Origin: Actinomadura litoris | GTDB lineage: Bacteria; Actinomycetota; Actinomycetes; Streptosporangiales; Streptosporangiaceae | Reading direction: 5' to 3' | DNA length: 64,000 bases | NCBI RefSeq assembly: GCF_009733595.1 | Contig: NZ_WOFH01000015.1 | Location: forward strand, 1 to 64,000 | In this document: positions 1 through 7,824 of the stretch, piece by piece | Numbering within the stretch: position 1 is the stretch's first letter | Layout of the letters: the number at the start of each line of letters is the position of its first letter | Notes under the pieces: model-generated | Seen by the model: the letters and a program-made list of their open reading frames with translations, nothing else | Told to the model about the DNA's origin: nothing | Databases searched by the model: none | Made by a program: the position numbers and the translations under genes

Positions 1-126
1 CCCCGCCCGCGGCAGGATCTGCTCATGCTCCAACTGATGCCGCGCGACCTCGCCGCCGCCATGGTCGAACACCATGAACCGGGTACTGGTCGTGCCCTGG
101 TCCAACGCACCGACGAACTCAGCCAT
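1..126 (-). CDS. glpK: Glycerol kinase, N-terminal fragment (cut by window edge)
   Basis: Only the first 42 codons are in the window, read leftward from an ATG at 126. The peptide starts MAEFVGALDQGTTSTRF, the N-terminal phosphate-loop motif of FGGY glycerol kinases (DQGTTSTR), followed by HQLEHEQILPRAG, also typical. The enzyme phosphorylates glycerol to sn-glycerol 3-phosphate in the cytoplasm. It lies 74 nt downstream of a glycerol facilitator in the same direction, so the two probably form a glpF-glpK uptake operon. The rest of the gene lies outside the window, so integrity cannot be judged. Confidence 0.9.
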   Translation of the reverse strand, partial: MAEFVGALDQGTTSTRFMVFDHGGGEVARHQLEHEQILPRAG

Positions 127-200
127 GCGGGCCCTGCCTCTCTCGCACCGTTTCTCACTTGGTCATGCCGACGGGGGGCGGGGCTCCCGCCGGGTGACGT

Positions 201-1049
201 TCAGGTGACGTCGTATTCGGGCCTCGGCTCGCCGCCGCCCGGCTGCGGCGGCTCGTCCTCGGGGATGTTGCGTCCGATCAGCAGGATGTAGAGCGCCGCT
301 CCGACGATGCTCCCGATCAGCGGCCCGGCGATCGGCACCCAGAAGTAGAGGTCGCCGTTCTGGTCGCGCCAGGCGTCGGCGTATCCGGTGAGGTACTGGG
401 CCAGGCGCGGGCCGAGGTCGCGGGCGGGGTTGATCGCGTACCCGGCGTCGGAGCCGAACGCCATCCCGATCGCCACCACGACCAGCCCGATGACGAGCGG
501 GGCCATGTTCGCCAGCGGCGGGGAGTTGCGCAGGTCGGTGAGCGCGAGCACGAGGAACAGCAGGATCGCGGTGCCGATCACCTGGTCGCGGAACGCGCCC
601 CAGGTGCCCACCGGAAGCGACCCGTTGCCGGGCATGGTGGAGAACACGAACTGCGTCTTGGCGGTGTGGCCGGGGTCGAACTTCGCGAGGATCTCGCTGT
701 AGTCCCACCGGACGATCAGTGCCGCGACGAACGCCCCGAGGAACTGCGCGATCCAGAACGGCCCGACCTTGCGCCAGGGGAACCCCTTGAACACCGCGAG
801 CGCGAACGTCACGGCCGGGTTGATGTGCCCGCCGCTGATCCGGGCGGAGACGTAGACGCCGAGCGTCACCGCGATCCCCCACGCCCAGGCGATGGCGTCG
901 TGCCCGCCGAGGCTCTGCGGTTCGCCGAGCCCGCTCCCGGCGACGGCCTGGGCGACGACGCCCACGCCGAACAGGATGAGGATCAGCGTCCCGGCGAACT
1001 CGGCCGCCAACTCCCGGGCGAGTTCCGGCATCGCGGGCCCACGCGTCAT
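201..1049 (-). CDS. glpF: MIP-family glycerol facilitator (aquaglyceroporin)
   Basis: This 282-residue membrane protein carries both pore half-helix signatures of the MIP family, GHINPAVT and AINPARDLGPR. The Asp directly after the second NPAR is the residue that normally separates glycerol facilitators from water-specific aquaporins. The length and six hydrophobic segments are normal; the C-terminus is a short Pro/Glu-rich tail. The ATG at 1049 is preceded by GGAGGGGGACAG, a strong ribosome binding site. It passively imports glycerol for the kinase that follows in the same direction. A small inverted repeat, CGGTC-GGT-GACCG (1109-1121), lies upstream, just beyond the stop of the preceding gene; I cannot assign it to a regulator. 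Confidence 0.93.
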   Translation of the reverse strand: MTRGPAMPELARELAAEFAGTLILILFGVGVVAQAVAGSGLGEPQSLGGHDAIAWAWGIAVTLGVYVSARISGGHINPAVTFALAVFKGFPWRKVGPFWIAQFLGAFVAALIVRWDYSEILAKFDPGHTAKTQFVFSTMPGNGSLPVGTWGAFRDQVIGTAILLFLVLALTDLRNSPPLANMAPLVIGLVVVAIGMAFGSDAGYAINPARDLGPRLAQYLTGYADAWRDQNGDLYFWVPIAGPLIGSIVGAALYILLIGRNIPEDEPPQPGGGEPRPEYDVT

Positions 1050-1133
1050 CTGTCCCCCTCCGGATGTGACGTAGGGCAGTGATCATGCCCAGCCAGGGGG
1101 CGCCTACACGGTCGGTGACCGAGCGATTACACT

Positions 1134-2840
1134 TCAGTGGCCGCGGAAGGCCTCCTCCAGCCACCAGGCCGCGCGCCCCCGGGTGACCTTGGCGTCGACC
1201 AGCATCGGGCGGTCGCGCGGCCCCGCGAGCCAGTCGGCCACCGCGCCGAGGTCCTCGCGCCGCCGGACGGTCGCGGCGGCGCAGCCGTAGCCCCGTCCGA
1301 TCGCGGCGAGGTCGGCGGGCGGGAAGGTGACGGTGTCCAGCGGGTGGCCGTCCGGCCCGAAGTGGTGCACCTCGGCGCCGTAGGCCTCGTCGTCGTAGAC
1401 GACGATGAGCAGCCCGAGGCCCAGCCGGACGGCCGTCTCCAGCTCGGCGGCCGCCATCAGCGCGCCGCCGTCGCCGAGCGCGGCGACCGTCAGCCGGTCG
1501 GGGCGGGCCACGGCCGCGCCGATCGCGGTGGCGAGGCCCAGCCCGACCGACTGGAACGCCTGGGTGAACACGAGCCCGTCGGCGTCGGGGACGTCCAGGA
1601 ACATCGCCGGATATCCCATGAAGTTCCCGGAGTCGACGGCGACGGTCCGCTCGCGCGGCAGCAGCGCGTCGAGCGCGATCGTCAGCGTGCGGGGGTCGAG
1701 GCGGGGCCCGCCCTCGGCCGGGTCCCCGCCGGAGTCGTCCTCGTAGGGGACGTCCCGCCAGCGGCCCTCGCGGGCGAGCCGCGCGGCGACCGCGCCGGTC
1801 CGGTAGCCGGTGGCGGAGTGCCCGCGCGCCTCAAGCTCCGCCGTGACGGCGAGCGCGGTCTCGGCGGCGTCGCCGATCAGGCCGAGGTCGACGGGCCGGT
1901 GCGCGCCGAGGGCCTGGGCGTCCACGTCGACCTGGACGACCCGCGTGTCACGGCCCACGAGGGCGCCGTGGCGGGTGGTCCACGCGTTCAGCGAACAGCC
2001 CCACCCGACGACGAGGTCGGCGCCGGCGATCAGGTCGGCGGCGGCGGGCGTGGCGAAGCCGCCGCTGACGTCCAGCCCGAACGGGTCGCCGGCGAACAGC
2101 CCGCGCGCGACCGCGGAGGTCGCGGGCAGCGCCCCGCAGCGCGCGGCCAGGTCGGCGAGGGCCGGGCCGGCGCCCGCCAGCCGCGCGCCGCGCCCGGCGA
2201 CGAACACCGGCCGCTCCGCGCCCTGGAGCGCGTCGGCGAACCGGGCGATCGCGCCCGCCGTCGGGACGGGCAGCGGCGGCACCGCGGGCGGCCGGGCCCG
2301 CTGCCCGGCCTGGTGCGCGGCGGTCGGGCGCTCCAGGCCCGCGGGCCCGGGGAACGCGGCGCCCTGGACGTCCAGCGGCAGCCCGAGCAGCACCGTGCGG
2401 CGCTCGGCGACCGCGACGCGGCAGGCGCGGGCCACGTCGGCGAGCGCGGTCTCGGGCGAGTGGATCCGCTCGGGGACGGCGCCGACGGCGGCGGCGAGCG
2501 CGGCCTGGTCGACGCGGAAGTTGGAGCGGACCTCGGCCGCCGCGACCTCCCCCGCCAGCACCAGCAGCGGGGTGCGGCTCTTGGCGGCCTCGGTGATCCC
2601 GGTGAGCGCGTTGGTGAGGCCGGGGCCCTGGTGCACCGACAGCACGCCGAGGCCGCCGGTGACGCGCGCGTAGGCGTCGGCCATCGTCGCGGCCCCGCCC
2701 TCGTGCCGGGCCGCCACGTACCGGGCGCCGCTCGCGACGAGCGCGTTGGTCACGTGGAAGTTGCCGCTGCCGACGACGCCGAAGGCCGTGTGGGCGCCGA
2801 GCCGGACGAGGGCCGCGCCGACCGCCTCCGCGACGTTCAC
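1134..2840 (-). CDS. Thiamine-diphosphate-dependent enzyme, acetolactate synthase-like
   Basis: The 568-residue protein has the three-domain layout of the acetolactate synthase/pyruvate decarboxylase superfamily. The N-terminal pyrimidine-binding domain has the cofactor-activating Glu in ARHEGGAATMADAYAR (about residue 48). A central domain follows, then a C-terminal diphosphate-binding domain with the GDGG motif leading to YDDEAYGAE. The usual Asn pair in that last motif is Asp-Asp here, so the substrate is unlikely to be that of a standard biosynthetic acetolactate synthase. The GTG start at 2840 overlaps the TGA of the upstream cyclase by four bases (GTGA), which implies translational coupling. 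No regulatory subunit is present. A catabolic 2-oxoacid decarboxylase or carboligase is the most that can be said. Confidence 0.8.
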   Translation of the reverse strand: MNVAEAVGAALVRLGAHTAFGVVGSGNFHVTNALVASGARYVAARHEGGAATMADAYARVTGGLGVLSVHQGPGLTNALTGITEAAKSRTPLLVLAGEVAAAEVRSNFRVDQAALAAAVGAVPERIHSPETALADVARACRVAVAERRTVLLGLPLDVQGAAFPGPAGLERPTAAHQAGQRARPPAVPPLPVPTAGAIARFADALQGAERPVFVAGRGARLAGAGPALADLAARCGALPATSAVARGLFAGDPFGLDVSGGFATPAAADLIAGADLVVGWGCSLNAWTTRHGALVGRDTRVVQVDVDAQALGAHRPVDLGLIGDAAETALAVTAELEARGHSATGYRTGAVAARLAREGRWRDVPYEDDSGGDPAEGGPRLDPRTLTIALDALLPRERTVAVDSGNFMGYPAMFLDVPDADGLVFTQAFQSVGLGLATAIGAAVARPDRLTVAALGDGGALMAAAELETAVRLGLGLLIVVYDDEAYGAEVHHFGPDGHPLDTVTFPPADLAAIGRGYGCAAATVRRREDLGAVADWLAGPRDRPMLVDAKVTRGRAAWWLEEAFRGH

Positions 2841-3610
2841 CGCTCGACCAGCGCGAGCACGCGGGCCGGGCTGCCCGAGCCGCCCACGATGGGCAGCGGC
2901 GCGGCGAGCAGCACCGCCCCGCGCGGCGGCAGCAGCGCGAGGTTCTGGAGCTGGGTGAGGCCGTACTTGCCCGCGCCGAGGAAGTAGGAGTGGCAGGGGA
3001 AGGGCGGGTCGAAGGAGTGCGCGGCGCCCGCGTCGGTGCCGACGGTCTCGGTGCCGAGCCCGAGCAGCGGGGTCTCCTCGGCGAGCCAGCGGGCGCACGC
3101 GGCGGAGATCCCCGGCGTGTGCGGGCCGGTCTCGTCGGCGTTGAGGAACCGCTCCTGGTCGCCCGAGCGCGCGTCCCAGCCCGTCCGGTAGAGCAGCCAG
3201 CCGCCGGGCGGCAGCGGCCCGTGCGCCCGCTCCCACTCCCGGACGTGGTCGATCTCCAGCAGGAAGTCGGGGTCGGCGGCGGCCTCGGACGAGGCGTCCA
3301 GCACCACCGCCGGGGCGACCAGGCGGCCGGGCGGGACCTGCGAGACGTCCTCGCCGCCGCGTCCGGTGGCCCAGTGCACGGGCGCGTCGAAGTGGGTGCC
3401 GACGTGCTCGCCGGTCGTGATGTCGTTCCAGTACCAGCCGGGGCCGCGCTCGTCGTACCGGCTGATCTCCCGGAGCGAGAACGGGACGGTGTTGGCGAAC
3501 GGCTCGGGGAGCCGCAGGATCGGGGTCCGCTCCGACAGGGGCGCGGTCAGGTCGACGACCTCGACCGTCCCTCCGGCGACGGCGTCGAGGAGCTGGGCGA
3601 GCACGGACAT
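2837..3610 (-). CDS. Cyclase family protein (kynurenine formamidase-like metal hydrolase)
   Basis: This 257-residue protein has the hallmark metal-binding motif HxGTHxDxPxH of the cyclase/KynB family, read as HVGTHFDAPVHW around residue 70. The fold hydrolyses amide or lactone bonds using one or two divalent metals. The ATG at 3610 follows GGAGGAACG. It is the first gene of a two-gene unit with the TPP enzyme and overlaps it by four bases, so the two products probably act in one catabolic step series. It is not necessarily a kynurenine enzyme, because no other kyn gene is nearby. The divergent gene on the other side is the iron-regulated reductase. Confidence 0.82.
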   Translation of the reverse strand: MSVLAQLLDAVAGGTVEVVDLTAPLSERTPILRLPEPFANTVPFSLREISRYDERGPGWYWNDITTGEHVGTHFDAPVHWATGRGGEDVSQVPPGRLVAPAVVLDASSEAAADPDFLLEIDHVREWERAHGPLPPGGWLLYRTGWDARSGDQERFLNADETGPHTPGISAACARWLAEETPLLGLGTETVGTDAGAAHSFDPPFPCHSYFLGAGKYGLTQLQNLALLPPRGAVLLAAPLPIVGGSGSPARVLALVER

Positions 3611-3725
3611 CGTTCCTCCGGCGGCACGGGCGGCTGAGGGTTCCGGCAGCGTCCACCGAACGTACCGCAGATGGCCCCCTCCGGAGGGTCACCCCGGAGG
3701 TCCTCGGTCACGAGGCCCCGCCCCT

Positions 3726-3744
3726 ACAGGTTAGGCTTGCCTAA
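3726..3744 (+). promoter_or_regulatory. Iron box (IdeR/DmdR-type operator)
   Basis: The sequence contains TTAGGCTTGCCTAA (3731-3744) within a 19-bp window that matches the actinobacterial iron-box consensus TTAGGTTAGGCTAACCTAA, as I remember it, at 15 positions. It ends 23 nt before the start of the siderophore-interacting protein gene, exactly where an iron-dependent repressor would block transcription. The function of the downstream gene supports the call. Confidence 0.85.
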
Positions 3745-3767
3745 GACGATCGATCATCGGAGGGCGC

Positions 3768-4613
3768 ATGGCGACGGAACCGGCGCGCAGGAGGCCGAGG
3801 CTGCACCGGGGGACGGTGCTGCGCACGGAGCGGATCACCCCGCACATGATCCGCGTGGTGCTCGGCGGTGAGGCCCTGGCCGGGTTCGGCGCGGGCGAGT
3901 TCACCGACCACTACGTGAAGCTGCTGTTCCCGCAGCCGGGTGTCACCTATCCCGACCCGCTGGACATGGAGAAGGTCCGGGAGGAGCTGCCCCGGGAGCA
4001 GTGGCCGGTCACGCGGACCTACACCGTCCGCTCCTGGGACCCGGACGCGGTGGAGTTGACGATCGACTTCGTCCACCACGGCGACAAGGGGCTCGCGGGG
4101 CCGTGGGCGGCGCGGGTCCAGGCGGGCGAGGAGATCTACTTCAACGGGCCGGGCGGCGCCTACGCGCCGAGCGCGGACGCGGGCTGGCACCTGCTCGTCG
4201 GCGACGAGAGCGCGCTCCCGGCGATCGCCGCGTCGCTGGAGCGCCTCCCCGTGGGCGCGCCCGCGCGGGTGTTCGTCGAGGTGGCCGGGCCCGAGGAGGA
4301 GCAGGACCTGCGGGCGCCCGCGGGCACCGAGATCGTGTGGCTGCACCGGGGCGGCGGGCAGGTCGGCGAGCTGCTGGTCGAGGCCGTCCAGAAGCTCGAC
4401 TTCCCGGGGGACGACGTGCACGCGTTCGTCCACGGCGAGGCGAACTTCGTCAAGGCGCTGCGGCGCCATCTGCGCGTCGACCGGGGCCTGCCGCTGGAGC
4501 GGCTGTCGATCTCCGGGTACTGGCGGCGGGGCCGCGACGAGGACGGCTGGCAGTCCTCCAAGCGCGAGTGGAACCGCCAGGTCGAGGAGGAAGAGGCCAG
4601 CGCGCTGAGCTGA
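3768..4613 (+). CDS. Siderophore-interacting protein (ViuB/SIP-type ferric-siderophore reductase)
   Basis: This 281-residue cytoplasmic flavoprotein releases iron by reducing imported ferric siderophores. The N-terminal half is the FAD-binding barrel with the RTYTVRSWD stretch (about residue 83; family motif RxYTxR) and the DFVHHGDKGLAGPWA segment. The C-terminal half is the SIP domain with LVGDESALPA and VHGEANFVKALRRHL and ends in the characteristic SGYWRRGRDEDGW. The ATG at 3768 has GGAGGGC upstream. The iron box immediately before it predicts induction by iron starvation. It stands alone with no siderophore synthesis or transport genes in the window, so it probably serves a siderophore handled elsewhere in the genome. 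Confidence 0.92.
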   Translation: MATEPARRRPRLHRGTVLRTERITPHMIRVVLGGEALAGFGAGEFTDHYVKLLFPQPGVTYPDPLDMEKVREELPREQWPVTRTYTVRSWDPDAVELTIDFVHHGDKGLAGPWAARVQAGEEIYFNGPGGAYAPSADAGWHLLVGDESALPAIAASLERLPVGAPARVFVEVAGPEEEQDLRAPAGTEIVWLHRGGGQVGELLVEAVQKLDFPGDDVHAFVHGEANFVKALRRHLRVDRGLPLERLSISGYWRRGRDEDGWQSSKREWNRQVEEEEASALS

Positions 4614-4641
4614 GCGCCGAGCACCGGCGGGCCCGGGGGCC

Positions 4642-6027
4642 TCAGGCGGTCGCCTGCTCGGCGCCGTCCGCGTCCGGGCCCCGCTCGTCGTCGTGCCCGT
4701 CGTCGTACTCGTCCTCGGCGAAGCCGGGCAGCCACCGCTCGGCCTCGGCGCGGAAGGGGCCCTCGGCCTCCAGCTGGCACAGCACGCCGCCGCAGCCCGA
4801 CAGCGCGCGGCTGACCGCGAGGTACTGCGGCGGCAACCGGAACTGCCGGGCGAGGGCGCCGGGCCGCATGTCCGAGGCCAGGCCGAGGCCCCGCGCGGTC
4901 TGCTCGCGCAGCCACTCGCGCGAGTAGCGGAACCGGGGGGCGGCGAACGGCGCGGCGTGCGGGGCGACGAACGCGGCGACCTGCTCGGCGTCGACGTCGC
5001 CGTCGGGGGCGAGGAAGCCCTGCTCGCGCAGCGCGGCGACGATCTGGTCCGGGTCGCCGAGCGTCCCGATGCGCAGCAGCCGCCCGATCGACCACTGGAG
5101 CTCGGCGGGGACGCGCGCGGCGCCGCCGAAGTCCAGGACGCCGAGGCGGCCGTCCTCCAGCAGCCGGAAGTTGCCCGGGTGCGGGTCGATGTGGATCATC
5201 TCGCAGCGGGCGGGACCCGACAGCAGGAAGCGGAACAGCAGCAGCCCCGCGCGGTCGCGCCGCTCCTGGTCGTCACCGGCGATCACCTGGGAGAACGGGG
5301 TCCCCTCCAGCCACTCGGTGACCAGCACGTCGCCCGCCTGCGCGACCACGGCGGGGACGGCGAAGTCGGGGTCGCCCGCGTAGGCGTCGTGGAAGGCGGT
5401 CTGCGCGCGGGCCTCGTCGGCGTAGTCCAGCTCCTTCTCCAGCCGCCGCTTGAGGTCGGCGACGACGGGCTTGACGTCGACGCCGGGGAACAGCGGGGTG
5501 AACAGGCGGCTCAGCCGGGAGATCTGGTTGAAGTCGCTCATCAGCGCCTGGGCGGCGCCGGGGTACTGCACCTTGACCGCGACGGCGCGCCCGTCGTGCC
5601 ACACGGCCCGGTGGACCTGCCCGATCGACGCAGCGGCGGCGGGCCGGTCGTCGAACTCGGCGAACCGGTCGCGCCAGCCGTCGCCGAACCCCTCGGCCAG
5701 CACCCGGTGCGTGGTCGCGGCCGACATCGGCGGCGCGGCCTCCTGGAGCCGGGTCAGGCTCGCGCGGAAGGGCCCGGCGATCTCCTCGGGCAGCCCCGCC
5801 TCGAAGATCGACAGCAGCTGCCCGACCTTCATCGCGCCGCCCTTGAGCTCGCCGAGCACCGCGAAGAGCTGCTCGGCGGTCCGGCGCTGCACCTCCAGCG
5901 CGACGGCCTCGGCGGGCCGGCCGATCGTGCGCTTGCCGAACCCGAGGGCGGTGCGCCCGGCGAAGCCGAGCGGCAGCGTCGCGAGCTTGGCGGTCCGCGT
6001 CACCGCGCGGCGGGGGATGTCGGTCAC
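4642..6027 (-). CDS. UbiB/ABC1 (AarF/ADCK)-family atypical kinase
   Basis: The 461-residue protein carries the family-defining KxGQ motif (LKGGAMKVGQ, about residue 63), the Ala-rich nucleotide loop AAAASIGQVH (about 131), the catalytic HIDPHPGNF segment (about 278) and LDFGG. UbiB proteins are atypical ATPases/kinases that support isoprenoid-lipid (quinone) metabolism. The actinobacterial members are poorly characterised. The GTG start at 6027 has GGAGGGC upstream. The C-terminal tail is acidic and low in complexity (DEYDDGHDDERGPDADG). It lies 92 nt downstream of a TetR gene in the same direction and may be transcribed with it. Confidence 0.88.
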   Translation of the reverse strand: MTDIPRRAVTRTAKLATLPLGFAGRTALGFGKRTIGRPAEAVALEVQRRTAEQLFAVLGELKGGAMKVGQLLSIFEAGLPEEIAGPFRASLTRLQEAAPPMSAATTHRVLAEGFGDGWRDRFAEFDDRPAAAASIGQVHRAVWHDGRAVAVKVQYPGAAQALMSDFNQISRLSRLFTPLFPGVDVKPVVADLKRRLEKELDYADEARAQTAFHDAYAGDPDFAVPAVVAQAGDVLVTEWLEGTPFSQVIAGDDQERRDRAGLLLFRFLLSGPARCEMIHIDPHPGNFRLLEDGRLGVLDFGGAARVPAELQWSIGRLLRIGTLGDPDQIVAALREQGFLAPDGDVDAEQVAAFVAPHAAPFAAPRFRYSREWLREQTARGLGLASDMRPGALARQFRLPPQYLAVSRALSGCGGVLCQLEAEGPFRAEAERWLPGFAEDEYDDGHDDERGPDADGAEQATA

Positions 6028-6119
6028 GGCCTGCCCTCCCTCGATCGACGAAGCCTCCGGTGGTCCAGCCTCTCACGGCGACCGAACACGACAAAGCGGT
6101 CATCCGCCCTGCGGGGGAT

Positions 6120-6860
6120 TCAGCGTCCGGGACGGCGCGGAGATTCCCCGGCGCCTCCCCCGCCCGCCTCCGCGGCCCCGTCGGGCGCGGGCCGCAGCAG
6201 CAGCGCCACGACCTCCAGCGCGGTGTCGATCTCGGGCCGGTTCCCGCCCAGGTAGTGGGCGTACATGAACGAGTCGGCGACACGGACGATGGCCTGCGCG
6301 AGCGTCCGGGTCGGCAGCGGCGCCGCCAGCGCGCCCCGGTCGATCTCGGCCTGCAGTTCGCGGGCGAGCAGCCCCGCGGCGCGGTCCTCGACCGCGCCGG
6401 GCATCGTCGCCAGCCGGACGAACAGCCGGGGCTCGCGCTCGGTGAAGGCTCGCAGCGGCGGCGCGTCCACCACCGCGCGCATGAACCGGTCGAGCACGGT
6501 GAGGATCCGGTCGGGGCCGCTGCCGTCCACGCCGCGCGCGGCGGCGTGGTAGGTCCGCTCGGTCATCTCGGCGAGCACCGCGGCGACCAGCCGCTCCCGG
6601 CTGCCCACCCAGCGGTAGAGGGTGGCGCGGCCGACGCCGAGGTCGGCGGCCAGCGCGGACATGTCGATCGGCTCGCCGCGCAGGTAGCGGGCGGACGCGG
6701 CGGCCAGCGCCCCCTCGGGCCCGTGCGCGCGCACGGCGGCGCGCACGGCGGCGCGGCCGGGTGCGGGGCCGGGTGCGGGGCCCGGCGCGGGCGAGGGGTC
6801 GCGCGCCGGCGGCCGGGACAGGCCGTCCGTGGTGGGCGGGCGGGGCGGGCTGCCGCTCAT
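6120..6860 (-). CDS. TetR-family transcriptional regulator, divergent from cphB
   Basis: The protein is 246 residues from the ATG at 6860. The longer frame begins in low-complexity sequence and looks spurious. A Pro/Ala-rich N-terminus precedes a TetR helix-turn-helix, MSALAADLGVGRATLYRWVGSRERLV. The C-terminal ligand domain includes a conserved-looking FMYAHYLGGNRPEI segment. The N-terminal extension is encoded by in-frame 12-bp tandem repeats (6729-6752 and 6757-6780) giving AAVR and PAPG repeats, a recent slippage signature. It is transcribed away from the cyanophycin genes. The repeats at 6945-6979 between them are its likely target, so it is a candidate regulator of cphBA and of itself. 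No ligand can be inferred. Confidence 0.8.
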   Translation of the reverse strand: MSGSPPRPPTTDGLSRPPARDPSPAPGPAPGPAPGRAAVRAAVRAHGPEGALAAASARYLRGEPIDMSALAADLGVGRATLYRWVGSRERLVAAVLAEMTERTYHAAARGVDGSGPDRILTVLDRFMRAVVDAPPLRAFTEREPRLFVRLATMPGAVEDRAAGLLARELQAEIDRGALAAPLPTRTLAQAIVRVADSFMYAHYLGGNRPEIDTALEVVALLLRPAPDGAAEAGGGGAGESPRRPGR

Positions 6861-6944
6861 CCGCTCAGCATGGCACGCCGCGGATGGGCGCGGGGAGGTG
6901 CCGGAGCGACCGGCCCCGGATCGGATGCGCCGGCGACTCCTCGC

Positions 6945-6979
6945 GATCAAAAGACTACCGACCGTGATCAAAGGGTAGC
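6945..6979. promoter_or_regulatory. Candidate TetR operator: 21-bp-spaced direct repeats before cphB
   Basis: GATCAAAAGACTACC (6945-6959) and GATCAAAGGGTAGC (6966-6979) share GATCAAA and start 21 bp apart, two helical turns. An inverted pair, CTACC (6955-6959) and GGTAG (6974-6978), lies inside the same stretch. The block sits in the divergent TetR/cphB region and ends 8 nt before the cphB start. It is the only AT-richer structured stretch there. Assignment to the neighbouring TetR protein is inference. Confidence 0.45.
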
Positions 6980-6987
6980 TACGGGAG

Positions 6988-7821
6988 GTGACAGCGAATC
7001 AGGGGGGCGCCGGACGCAAGGGCCGGCTGCTCATCATCGGCGGCGCCGAGGACCGGACCTGCGGCGCCGGCCCGCTGGAGACCTTCGTCGGCCTCGCGGG
7101 CGGCGAGGACGCCCGCATCGTGGTGGTGACGACGGCCACCGAGGTCCCGGACGAGGTCGTCGAGGAGTACACCGGCGTGTTCGGGCGGCTCGGCGTGGCC
7201 TCCGTCCGCGAGCTGCGGCTGCTCGGCCGCGCCGCCGCCGACGACGCGGCCACGCTGCGCGCGCTGGAGGCGGCCGACGGGGTGCTGTTCAGCGGCGGCG
7301 ACCAGTCCCGGATCAGGACACTCGTCGGCTCCCGCACCAACGAGCTGCTGAAGCGGCGCCTCGACCAGGAGGGCCTGGTGATCGCCGGGACGAGCGCGGG
7401 GGCGACCGCGATGGGCCACTGGATGATCCTCGGCGGCCACGGGCACGAGGTCGCCGCGTCCAGCGTGCGGGTCGGCCCCGGCCTCGCGCTGCTGGACAAC
7501 GTCCTGATCGACATGCACTTCAACGAGCGGGGCCGGCTGCCGCGGCTGATGAGCGGGATCGCGCTGGACACGCGGCTGCTCGGCGTCGGCATCGACGAGG
7601 ACACCGCGATCGTGGTGGGCGACGGCCAGTTCGGCGTCGTCGGCACCGGCGTCGTGACCGTCGTGGACGCCGGGCAGGCCACCGTCGCCTACGCCGCCTC
7701 GGACGACGAGCCGATGGCGATGTTCGATGTGTCGCTGCACCTGCTGCCCGCCGGATGCTCGTTCCAGATGAACGACAAGCTCCCGGCGATCGGCACCATG
7801 CGCGGCCCGGAGGAGGGATAG
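6988..7821 (+). CDS. cphB: Cyanophycinase (peptidase family S51)
   Basis: The 277-residue protein cleaves cyanophycin to beta-Asp-Arg dipeptides. The serine nucleophile sits in GTSAGATAMG (about residue 135), the S51 signature. LLIIGGAED opens the fold and FSGGDQSRI is a further family segment. The length is normal for a bacterial cytoplasmic cyanophycinase, and no signal peptide is seen. The GTG at 6988 abuts GGGAG, too close to work as a ribosome binding site, so a leaderless transcript or an unusual start is possible. cphA begins three bases after its stop, so synthesis and breakdown of the polymer are made from one message. I see no isoaspartyl dipeptidase here to finish degradation. Confidence 0.9.
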   Translation: MTANQGGAGRKGRLLIIGGAEDRTCGAGPLETFVGLAGGEDARIVVVTTATEVPDEVVEEYTGVFGRLGVASVRELRLLGRAAADDAATLRALEAADGVLFSGGDQSRIRTLVGSRTNELLKRRLDQEGLVIAGTSAGATAMGHWMILGGHGHEVAASSVRVGPGLALLDNVLIDMHFNERGRLPRLMSGIALDTRLLGVGIDEDTAIVVGDGQFGVVGTGVVTVVDAGQATVAYAASDDEPMAMFDVSLHLLPAGCSFQMNDKLPAIGTMRGPEEG

Positions 7822-7824
7822 CCC

